In this document: positions 24,211 through 36,200 of the stretch, one piece after another
Layout: every line of letters starts with the position of its first letter
How positions within the stretch are numbered: the first letter of the stretch is position 1
Source: Zingiber officinale
Taxonomy: Eukaryota > Streptophyta > Magnoliopsida > Zingiberales > Zingiberaceae
Length of the DNA stretch: 64,000 nt
Assembly (NCBI RefSeq): GCF_018446385.1
Contig: NC_055999.1
Location: 78,507,859-78,571,858, forward strand
Reading direction: 5' to 3'
Notes under the pieces: model-generated
Databases searched by the model: none
What the model was told of the DNA's origin: nothing
The model's input: only the letters and a program-made list of their open reading frames with translations
Position numbers and translations under genes: made by a program

Positions 24211-27200
24211 ATGACAAGCAACATGGAAACTGTACATGTCGACGCTGGAGCTGGTAAAGTTTTGGCTTTTGATTGCTTTAAAAAACTTTCAGTTGGTACA
24301 GAGTTACAAAATTGTTTCTTTTACAGTTTCAGAAAAAAGGCGATCGGATTTGATTCGATGGTTGAATACTCTTTTCGTGGGTTTGAATATGCCTACGGGA
24401 TCGTCGGAGGAAGAACTGAGAGCTCTGCTGTTAGAAGGCAGTGTTTTCTGTGGAATTTTGAGCCGGATCAGTCCAATTTTTTCGGAGGTATGACTATGAA
24501 GCGGTATGTTTTAGAGTTTGATCATCTTAGACATTGAGTCTTTTGATAGTTGCTTACTCGCTGTTATAAAATGTTCACAGGATGGTTCTCCTGAGAAACG
24601 GTTGATAAACATCAAAAAGTTTATCTCAGTTGTTGAGGAAATGGGATTCCCCAGTTTTAGACTTGTGGATCTGGAGCAGGTACCTGTCTACTCCGTTTAA
24701 AGTTAATTGGGATTTGAACTACAAGCAAGGGCACATTTGACATCCGTTTATGATCCAATAGTCAAAATTTATTTCCCCACCAAATTAAGCGTTCAATGCT
24801 TCATTTTCCCACTCGCTTGGTTTGTATTGTGCATCGTCACTGTTTCAGGCATCTATATCTAGAGTTGTGGAATGCCTTCTATCCATCAGGGATCACTTAA
24901 ACTTAGACGTTGTTGAAGTTTCTCCTCCTGACCTGAACCAATCTGAAATCCAGCTAAGAAAGACGTGGAAATTTCCAAAAGGTTAGTCATTTTGTATGAA
25001 ACTAGAATCCTTATCTGTCTCTCGTTGAGGTATAAATGTTAAAGAAATAACAAAATTATGATAGAAGTTGTAAAACCTAAGCTGCATGATCTCTAGAAAT
25101 CGAATAAGAACCCGACATAGGAAATATAACAGTAAGCATGAATCTTGTTTCAACAAAAGCATGACATAACATCAAAGTATAAACAAAAGTGATAAGGAAC
25201 CTAATTGAAGAGCCATTATCCTTGACTTGTGTCTGAGCGATCCCTACGGAAGAAAATGAAACACAAGCAAACGAAGAGATCTTCCATTCCAAGGGGCTTA
25301 GGGTTGACGGTGCCGCAAACTCTTGTTAATGGGGAATGAGGGTTCTATCAAGATGATGCTCTAAACCCTTGGGGGCGTCCCCTTATATAGACAACTAATT
25401 CGTTATCAACCTATAGATGATAACGGATCGGGTTAAAGAGTTCTACACATTAACTCACATCAAATAACCTGAAATCCAATAACCTTAAGTTAGATCACTT
25501 AAACGGATTCAGTTCACGTTTATATGCATAACTTACAAATAAGGCCACATAAAAGGGGATAATATCCAATAGTATCCTACTTGGGCTACTTGTGAGTTGT
25601 ATATGAAATACAAGTAAAACTTTAGGTAATATCAAATTTTATGAGTAAGAACAATTTGGTTCATTAACTTATTGATATAGGACTAAAGAGGTCATAGCGA
25701 TGGTTCAAAATTTCGTTCCGTGCTGGGTGGAAATGGCAAAACTTACCGTTTCGCCAGCGCACCGAAACCGACACCAGGCCAGTGAAGATTTAGTCACGTC
25801 ATCGTGTGTGCTAGGAAGAATCGCGCGCACGTGACAGCATGGGTAGCGTTGTCAGACTCTTCTGGCGCCGCCGAAAGCGTCGCTGATCACTTGAAGCATC
25901 GTAGGCGCCAAAGGCATCATGACGCAACGTTTTTGGCGGCGTCGAAAGCGTCACGGGACTCTTCCGGCGCCACCGGAAGCATCTCCGGACGCCTTCGATG
26001 CCATCAGAGGTGTCGTCGGATGCCTTCGGCGTAGTCGGAGGCATCTGCGTGTTGCGGTCGCAGGCGGGCGTATCGCGGGGCATGGTGTTACTGTGTAAAA
26101 TTAACCCTAATTAAATCAAACAATTCCCACTTAACTGTGATATTTTAAAGAGGCTTTCATAAACCCTAATTAAGTTATCCTAATAAAATACAAAAAATAT
26201 ATTTATAATTTTTTTAAAATTAATAAATTTTATTAAATAATATTCTGAAATTATCTTTTCTGTTTTAAATTTTATTTACAAATTTTTAAAAAAATTATAA
26301 AAATTATAATAAATCAAATTTATATTCTTTTATATTTTTTAATTATTTTGTATTTTTTTACTCTTTTAATGTTTAATTGATATTTTAATTTTTTTTATTA
26401 TTTTAAATATATATATTATTTAAATTATTAAATAAATAAATAGTTAATTTATATGATTATTATATATAAAATGGTATTTTGTATTAATTTATATAATTAT
26501 AATTATTTAATCTGGATATTGGAGAACTATAAAGGTTATCTAAGCAAAATATTACAAGAACCCTTCAATTTGATTCACGTCACTTCTTTTAGTATTAGTA
26601 ATGTAACATATTATGAAATTATGATGTATCAATTTTCATTTGAGTTATTGATAGATCATTTTTTTTTAAAGAAAATTATATTTAATTATTTTTTCTAAAA
26701 ATATTAAATTGTTTAATAATGGAGAACTTATATAAAATCAATATATAACTTATTTTTAAATTATACACAATAAATTTATTTATCTAATAATTATTATATA
26801 AAAAAGGGCAGCCCGGTGCACTAATAATTACTATATATAAATAAAAAATACCGAAATCGTATCTGCATGACACGATACGATATCAAAATCGTATTGTTCT
26901 GGTTTGGGACTGAAACCTCGGCAAGGGTCGAGATTTTAAACCTTGGTCATAGCTACTATATATGCCTGTAACAAACCCTAATAGTAATCATAATATCAAT
27001 GACATTAATGACATAGATCAAGATATAGATGTGTAGTGTGGAAATTATATGAAATATGATTAGTACATGTCAATTTTCAACTAGTCCTAAGTGACCCAAA
27101 ATTGTCTGATTATATTTGCAAATACCTTATGCTAAACTGCAATAGTAATCATGATCTAAACCTTATGATTCCTAAATGAGATTTATATCATATTTACTTA

Positions 27201-30200
27201 ATGCTAAACAGCAGTAGTAAATCATGATACTTTATTTTAGAGTGTTAAATAAACAAACAAAATTCCCATTAATGTTTTAAACTTTAAGTACGTATAATAA
27301 TTAAAATAAAATGTTTGTCTTTATTAACATAGAGCAGTAAATGAATATAGACTCCCACTAAATGAGTCTTTCTATAAAGACTCATATCCACAACATGTGC
27401 ATGAAACACCTTAGGTACCAAACCCTTGGTGAGTTGATCTTTCAACATGGAATCTGTATTAATGTGCTCTATCGTGACCTAATGACTCTCAACTATTTCT
27501 TTAACTGCGAAAACTTGATGTCGATATGCTTGGATTTTGACGAACTGCGGTTGTTCTTGACATACAATTTGCTTTAGTATCACAGTTAATCCTCAATTAT
27601 CTATTAATGCCATCAATAATTTGCAATGTTGTGATGAAGTTCTGCAGCCAAATACTGGGATTGAATGCTTCGTAGCATGTTACGAATTCTGCCTTCATAC
27701 TTCATAGTAGAAGTGTTTGTTGGCGTCTGCTTGATGCTCTTCCAAGATATAGCCCCTCCAGCTAGTATTAAAATATAGCCCAAAGTCGGCCTCCTGCTAT
27801 CCAAGCATCCCGCATAATCGAAGTTTGATCACCTCTAGGTGATCTGACCTCTGATACATGAGCATGTGCCCCTTAGTTCTTTGCAAATACTACATCACTC
27901 TCTTTACTGCTTTCAGTGTGATGGTCTTGAGTTACTAACATTTCTCCCTAACATCCTCACTATAAACGTTTTATCTGATCGAGTACAAATCTGTGCATAC
28001 ATGTGACTTCCCACAACTGACACATAAGGGAATTGTTCCATCTCCTTTATTTCAAGTTCAAGTTGTGGGCATTGCTGCAAGATGAATTTGTCACCTCTAG
28101 ACACAGGAGTGTCACTTGGTATACAATTCTGCATACCATACCTTATAAGCACCCTTTCAATATAGGCATTTTGTGATAGTCCAAACTTGAATGATCATGA
28201 CAAATTTGTATGCCTAAAACAAAGGATGCTCACTAAGATCTTTCATTTCAAAATACTAGATAGAAATAACTTGGTTTCATGCAATAGATCCTTATTATTG
28301 CTCATAAGTAATATGACATTCACATGCAGAACAAGTATAACAAATTTGCTTCCACTGAACTTGATATATATGCACTGATCAAAAGGGTTTTCTCTAAATC
28401 CAAAAGAGTTGACCACTTGATTAAATTTTCGATATCACTGACGGGATGTCTGTTTCAAATCATAATTGGACTTCTTTAATCTATATAATAGGTGCTTTGA
28501 GTCTGAGTTCTCCGGTTGCACCATATATATAGACTCCTCAATGTCTCCATTAATGAATGCAACCTTTATGTCCATTTGGTGTTGCTCTAAATTATATTGA
28601 ATTACAAGTGTTATGATTACTCTAAGGGAGTCTTTCATTGACACAAGGGAGAAAGTCTCATTATAATTAATATCTTTCTTCTGAGTGAATCTCTTAGCAA
28701 CAAGACAAGCCTTATACTTTTCGACATTGCCTCTTAAATCCCACTTGGTTTTAAATATCCATTTATAGTCAATGAATTTCGAACCTTCAAGCAATTTGAC
28801 AAGTTCCAAACGTCATTGTTGCCATAAGCTTTAACTCTTCTTGCATGACGTTAATCCACCTTTCAGAGTTAGAGTATTGTTTGACTTTTTGGAAAGATGC
28901 AGGATTACTTTCCAACCCTATGTCAAAATCGTGCTCTTGGAGATAAACGTACTCATGAGAAATCGTGGTTCTCTGTTTCCTCGTGGATCACCTTAATGAC
29001 ACTTGTGTTTGAGGTGACTGAGGTACTTGTTGGCAATATCTCAATTTGAGTGATAGACTCCTCCAATTGCATTGGAGATAACACAAGAATATCTTGACTC
29101 ACTACTTTGATGTGTAATATCCATAATGTGTGGTATGGAAATCATACTGCTACTAATTGCACTAGTAGTGATAACAGGAGGGTCGCTAATGCTTTTCTCA
29201 AAAGATACTCACTTCCATTGTCCTCAATAAATTTGATGTTTCCCGTTTCAAAGGAGGATCTCTTAGAGGGATCGTAAAATTTTATCCCCTTGATTTCGCA
29301 GAGTAATATACAAAATTGCAACTAATTGTTCTTGAGTCCAGTTTCCTTTCGTTAGGCCTATAAGGCCTAACCTCAGCTGGACGACCTAGACATGTAAATG
29401 CCTTATGCTAGGTTGTCTATCCGTCCACATCTCGAATGAGGTTTTAGTTACTGTCTTACTCGGTACTCTATTAAGTAGGTAAACTGCAGGCTTGAGTGTT
29501 TCGCCCATAAAGACTACGGTAGAGAAGTGTAGGCCATCATACTCTCACGCCTTAGTCTCTCCTCCTCTTGGACGCATTGAGCTATAAGCTCATTCAATGT
29601 CTACTTTTCTTTTTGACTATTATGAGATATCTTAAAAGTAGTGAATTGTGCACGCAAAGACATCAAGGCGAAATACACTAACATAGACTTAAATATATCG
29701 AGTTTAAGTACTTTCAGACTTGTGACAATATTGGACATCTCCATAATGTACTCTTTGATATTTCCTTTGTCGTTATACACAGTTACCAACTTCGAAAGAA
29801 GTGTGAAAGTCTCGACCATTTCGTTTGGCCATGAAATAGTCTGCTAATTGGCTAAGGAAACTCCTAACATCCTCTCCCTCAATTATAAAGCCTTTAATTG
29901 GTGCCAGAATGGAAAACCTCATAATACTTAAACACATGCGGTTCGATCGCTCATACTTTTCAAATTCTGCCCTCGCTCTATAATGTCGGCACTAGTCAGG
30001 GGTACAGAGCGATCATACCTCAATGCATAGTCAAGTCCATACAACTTAAGATTACAATCACTTATTATTTCCGGTCAGCAAAATTCAAACAAGTTAATGT
30101 AGGGATATTATTAATAGTGATAGTTACAAAATTGCACTGAAATTAAAAGAGGGTAGAGTATATAGGTTCACGATTTAATTAAAGTCAAGAACATGAATAA

Positions 30201-33200
30201 AATTATGCAAATAAAATGAAATTTTAAATGCATATAAATGGACTCTTTATGAGATACTAAATACAATATTGCATTTTACTCTGTGGACTAAAATTCAATT
30301 TGTTAGCAATACTCTCTAATATAATTCAATATTTAATTGGCTACATAATGAGTCTTCCTTTGGGCGACCAATTATGTGCATAATTCGACACTTTATATGT
30401 TATAACTTGGTCCATAGCTTACAATAACTTTAATCTGTCACATAATATGTCTTTTTTGGGCCGACATATTTTGTGCATGATTTAAACAAAATAAATTTTG
30501 TTCTATAGTTGTAGGCTACATTGAACATATATCTCGCATAAAAATAATTTTCCGGGCTAATTACTTTTAGCATAGATATATGTCTAAACCTACCTAATGT
30601 GCCTTCCTTTGGGTGACATAATAGTTCAATTTAGTAGCATGTGTGTAGATAGACCCAAAAAAACTTTAGGAACTTTAACTGAATAGATCAACACTTAATC
30701 AGTTTGATAATTAATTGATTGGTACTCAATCGATTACCACATCAATTGATAATTAATCGATTAATTAACCATTTAATAGCATGTGTGTATGCGACTACAG
30801 GTTCATATATAGAACACATCCTTAAGAAGATGAAGCTTCCTTGAAGTTCTTTAATTAAATCATTATTTAATACCAATTAATCCATTCTCACTGTTTCACG
30901 TAGAAAAGAATGTGTTAATCAATTGGAACAAATCCAATCGATTAATAATTGATCTTTTAAAGATTTTCATCGATTGGAAAAAATTTTGATTGATTGATAA
31001 TTGATCCTGTCGCGAGTTTAAGGTTGTGATTGGAAAAATTCCCAATCGAATGATATCATCAATCAATTAGGTTAATTGATTTCAATCGATTTTATCACGA
31101 TTTTCTTCTATTAATCGATTGGATAAAATTCCTAATCAATTGATGATATCAATCGATTAGCGATTCCAATCTATTTGTCACGGTTTTAAGTTAGTAATCT
31201 ATTGACAAAAATTGCTAGTCAATTGGTAGCATCGAATTGATTGCCTTATCGTTTAAAATTGATCCCGTATTCGATCTAGTCGTGCTAATCGACTGGAGAA
31301 ATTCATCAATCGATTGGTGTCTATCAATTGAATTGATTGGGTAATCTATTCGACTAGGTTCTGTTCGTAATTTTAGACTTGATAATCGATTGGCCGACCA
31401 AGCCAATTGATTGAGCCATCGTGATTTGACTTAAAATTAGGTTAAACGCGACGGTTCTTCTTGAAGATGACGGTGGTTCACCACTGTTCTTCGTGATAAT
31501 CACGAAAAACTTGGACAACAAGCCTTTCTTAGGTTTTCTTATACAAGATTTTCGACAATCAAATACTAGCAAAGCCTAATCTAGCATGTAAACAAAGATC
31601 GATAAAAAACAAATATTATTGCTATGAAATCGAAGAAATAGAGCTTTCGCTCTGATACCAATTGATGGAAGTTGTAAAACCTAAGCCGCATGATCTCTAT
31701 AAACTGAATAAGAACTCTACATAGGAAATACAATAGTAAGCATGGATCTTGTTTCAACGAAAGCATGGCATAACATCACAGCATAAACAAAATGATAGGA
31801 ACCCAGGGGCCTATCACGTGGAAAAATCGAAAGAGAAAAACGAAAAGAGGATAGGGTGATCACTTCGAGGGATCGACCTCCAATAATCAAATGAAATTGA
31901 TTAACTAAAAGGGAAATTACTTGTCTTCCAAAATTACGTAACGTCTCTTTAAATAGACACCTAACGACCTTTTCAAAGGAAAAGGTATAAAATAAAAATA
32001 AAATAAAAATACATTTTCAAGAGAAAATGTCTTATCTAAAATTTGTCTTATAAAAGGAAAAACTCTAAAACTTATCTTAGAAAAGGAAATAAAGTTAAAG
32101 GATTTATTTGAATAGATCCATTAAAGGATCCTATCATTCGACCGCCCTTCAAAACAACCCTGTCCTCAAGGTTTTTTAGCAATAAACTCTGGAACATTTT
32201 CTTGAATGGTATCATATAATTCATAAGTACTGCTCCGATTCTAACTTCGGATGCATCGAGTTCAATGACAAATTGCTTATTAGATAGTGCAAGAACTAGT
32301 GTTGTTCATCATAGCCTCCTTTAAATTCTGGAATACCTTTTTTGCTTCAAGACACCATCTAAATGCATCTGTGAGATCCAAAAAATCACGTAATACCTTG
32401 ATACTCTTTGGGGTGGGCCACTCCATCATAACTAGCACTTTTGAGGGATTAGTAGCTACTCCTTTTTGGCTTACAATATGACCAAGGTATTCCACCTTAG
32501 TTGTCCCAAAGTTGCACTTAGCTCTTTTCACAGAAAGAGAATGCTCACGCAAAAGAGTGAGTACTTTATAAAGGTGATGCAAATGATCTTCGAACGATGA
32601 ACTATAAATAAGGATGTCATCAAAGAAATTCAAAACAAACTTACAGAGGTAAGGCCTGAAGATATCATTCATCAAACTTTGGAATGTAGAAGACACATTA
32701 GTTAAATCGAAAGACATGACTAAAAATTCATAATGACCATCATGAGTTTGAAATGTTGTTTTTGGAATGTCTAGCTGATGGATTCTTATTTGATGGAAGC
32801 CTAAGTGAAGATTCAACTTTGAGAAGAATGAGGAACCTCCTAATTCATCAAGTAATTCATCAATGATGGGGATGGGGTACTTGTCTTTCATTGTAATTTT
32901 ATTGAGTGTCCGGTAATCTACACATATTCGCCAATTTCTATCTTTCTTTCGTACAAGTAGTACTGGAGAAGAATATGGAATAACACTTGGGTGAACGATA
33001 CCAGCCTGAAGCATCTCTTGTACAATCTTCTCAATTTCCTCCTGTATGTATGGGTAGCGATAAGACCTAACATTTGCTTTAGGATCTTTTTTAATGGAGA
33101 GTTGCATGAGAAAAATGGAGCAATCTTTCTTTAATAATTGCTCTGCCTGATAACTACTGATTGATGTGATAGTATCTTGTCTCTTGCCTCTGATACAAAC

Positions 33201-36200
33201 TTCTTTTCCTTGATCTTGGAAGCGCATTGTTAGTTGAGAGAAATTCCATATTATGTCTCCTAATGTTTTCAACCATTGTGCTCCAAGTACAACATCACAT
33301 CCATTTAGGGGAAGAAGAAAGAGATCTGTCATTAATTCATAATTTGGTAAGAAAATTTTAATACTATTGCACTTTCCTGGACTTGTAAGTGATCTTCCAT
33401 CCGTCATCTTAACATCAAATGTAGATGCTTGCTCTATTTTTTGTTTAAGCCTGCTTGCCAAGGTTGAGTCAAGAAAATTGTTGGTGCTTCCTGAATCAAT
33501 AAGTATCATTACTGGTTGTTTTTAATGAATCCTTTTACCTTCATCATTTGCGGAATTTGTAGTCCTTCTAAGGCATGAACTGATATTGTCATAGAGTCAT
33601 ATTGTACTTCGTTGATATTATCTTGTGTTTCACCTTCATCGAAATCATCTTCTTCCTCAGAGTTCTCTATTGGTTCAATCATCAATATCCTCTTTTGCTT
33701 GCATTGATGACCACGGTGCCAATTTTCATCGCAATGCCAGCATAATCCCTTTGTCATTCTTTCCTTGATCTCTTCTTTTGTCAATCTATGGGGTGTTGAA
33801 CAATGTGATGTGTTTTCATGAATTACCTTATTATTTCTTCTTCCTTCCTCATTGATCTTCTCTTCTTGTAGTCGTGCAAAGGATAAGGCAGTCTTCATGG
33901 TGCGGGGTTGATTCATTTTTACTTCTCGTCGTATCTCAAGGCGAAGTCTTCAATAAAAGTGCCTAGTAATTGCTTTTCTGACCAATCACGAGTTCGATTA
34001 GAGAGTTGCTCGAATCGTCCTTGGTACTCTAGTACGGTTGTAGTCTGTCGAATTTGGCCAATTCTCCATCAACATTCTCATAATCGGAGGGACCAAATCG
34101 ATTGAGAAGTTCTTCTTTGAATTCCTCCCATTTTGGAGGTCCATGACATGCTTTAAGCCAGTCATACCATTGGATGACATCGCCTTCGAGGTTTATATAT
34201 GCTAATTCTACCTTTGCATGGTCCGGTGTGCTGTGGAAGCGAAAATATTTTTCAGCCCTTTAAATCCATCCAATCGGATCGTTGTTCTCCTAGTGAGGAA
34301 ACTTCACTTTCATACGCGGAAGGTTGTGCTCTCGATCTTTATTTGAGTTCGCTCCTTGATCATATTGTTGTTGTTGAGACTGTTGATTTATTCCCCTTTT
34401 GGGTAGTATGTTTGAGCTGGAATGTGCTTTTAAACGATCCTTCAATTCTTGCACTATTGTGACCAATAATGTCATAGTTTTTTCGAGTTTATCCATCCTT
34501 GTCTCGTGCTTAGCTTCAAACTCCAGAGCCCATTTAGTGTCAAGTTGAGATCCTCCGGTCGTCATGTCAGAGTAGATTTTCTTCTCTTGAAGTCGGGTTA
34601 AGACCATGCGCTTGTTGAAGTTGCTGCGAGATACTATAGGGCAATGATGAAGTGAACGCGCTCTGATACCAAGTTGATAGGAACCCAGGGGCCTATCCCG
34701 TGGAAAAATCAAAAGAGAAAAACGAAAAGGGGATAGGGTGATCACTTCGAGGGGATCGACCTCCAATAATCAAATGAAATTGATTAATTAAAAGGGAAAT
34801 TACTTGTCTTCCAAAATTACATAACGTCTCTTTAAATAGACACCTAAACGACCTTTTCAAAGGAAAAGACATAAAATAAAATAAAAAAATTACATCTTCA
34901 AGAGAAAATGTCTTATCTAAAACTTGTCTTATAAAAGGAAAATGTCTAAAACTTATCTTAGAAAAGGAAATAAAGTTAAAGGATTTATTTGAATAGATCC
35001 ATTAAAGGATCCTATCACAAAAGCGACAAGGAATCTGATTAAAGAGTCATTATCCTTGTTTTGTGTCTTGTCTGAGCCATCGTTGTGGAAGAAGATGAAG
35101 CAGAAGCAAATGATGAGATCTTCTTGCAACGCCCGCCCTTCATATGACGGGGTTACGGGAACATACATGCATATTAATCTATTTCTAAAGCAGCGGAAGT
35201 ATTTATTCATATATTTTTCTTTCTTTTAAACACAAATAACTAATTATCTAAACATCTATAATCATGTGAGCATGTTTAGCATAATTTTAAATTTAAGAAG
35301 TCATGATATCAACTTCTAACATAAGCATGAATAAGTGTTAAGTAATCATGCAAAACATTAACATAGGGTAGGCATAGTTCATATCAAGCATACATTAACA
35401 TAAGCAGGTCTTTTTCCTTAGCCGAGCCACCACCACACACATCTCTTGCCCCTCCTGCTGCTCCCTTAGTTTATCCATCCTTTACCTTTATCTGCGGTAC
35501 AAGGAAAGTAAACTATAAGCACACAGGCTTAGTAAGATCCTTTCCTACTCACAAAAAAAAAACATATATCATAGCATGATCACATAAGCATATAGCATGG
35601 AGACATAATCATCTAAACATCATATCATGTAAAAGAGCATCATAACATATCATATCATCTTATATAAGAGTATCATATCATACGTATCATATCATGAAAG
35701 AGCATCATGTCATATCATAACATATCGTATCATATGATAAAAGCGCATAATATCATATAATATCATAACATATAATAGCATAAAAGAGCATCATGTCTTA
35801 TGATATCATAACATATCATATCATAAAAGAGCATCATGTCATATCAGATCATAACATATCATATCCTAAAAGTATATGCAGGGTCTTTCGAAAATATGGA
35901 AGTATTATGGTATGCAGATGTCTTTTAAAAAACTATATCATATCGTAAAGTATATACGAGATGTCTTTCGAAAATATACGTGTAAAAGTGTCTTTTAAAA
36001 AACTCGTATAATACTTAAATATAATCTACGACATGGTATACCCGTAGCATAAATGCGGCTTGTGATCCACTGGACGGGGTAGCTGGTCCCGAACCTACTG
36101 GGGATGCAGATTAGGTACTACGTTAAATGGAAACTGAGAACTAAGGCCCATCCCTTGGACTAACAGGTCAGGTGAGCCGTATAAAAAGTAAAGTAGCATG

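Larger units (their letters stand above)
31793..35017 (-). mobile_element. Ty3/gypsy element, antisense, with 5-bp target duplication CAAAA; incomplete
   Basis: LTRs at 31793-32136 (344 bp) and 34675-35017 (343 bp) both start TGATAGGAACCC and end GGATCCTATCA. CAAAA flanks both sides (31788-31792, 35018-35022). The reverse primer site CTCTGATACCAAG precedes the right LTR. Minus-strand coding regions are gag at 34290-34766 and 33509-33916 (zinc knuckle [14 protein letters not shown]) and protease plus reverse transcriptase at 32280-33509 ([31 protein letters not shown]). RNase H and integrase are not recognised, so it is incomplete, with a few breaks. By eye the LTRs differ at roughly 15 of 343 positions, suggesting one to two million years at usual plant rates. 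It lies inside the copia LTR. Confidence 0.93.
25059..35124 (-). mobile_element. Antisense Ty1/copia retrotransposon, broken fossil, with gypsy and MULE insertions
   Basis: Both LTRs start TGAT(A/G)GAAGTTGTAAAACC on the plus strand (25059 and 31663) and share TGATCTCTA and GTAAGCATG(A/G)ATCTTG. The reverse-complement primer site CTCTGATACCA (31651-31661) abuts the right LTR. Parts seen on the minus strand are gag (about 29.6-29.9 kb), an integrase end ([13 protein letters not shown], about 29.4-29.5 kb), reverse transcriptase (about 28.4-28.8 kb) and RNase H (about 27.6-27.8 kb), a copia order. The left LTR holds a MULE-like element and the right LTR a gypsy element. The right LTR is cut off at 35124 by the next repeat. 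Many breaks; old. The leader (30.1-31.6 kb) has repeated CTTCCTTTGGGCGACA and ATCGATTGG words. Confidence 0.85.

Noticed and set aside
25804-26083. Sense and antisense ORFs in the GC-rich block
   Set aside because: Compositional ORFs inside a MULE-like element; no recognised domain.
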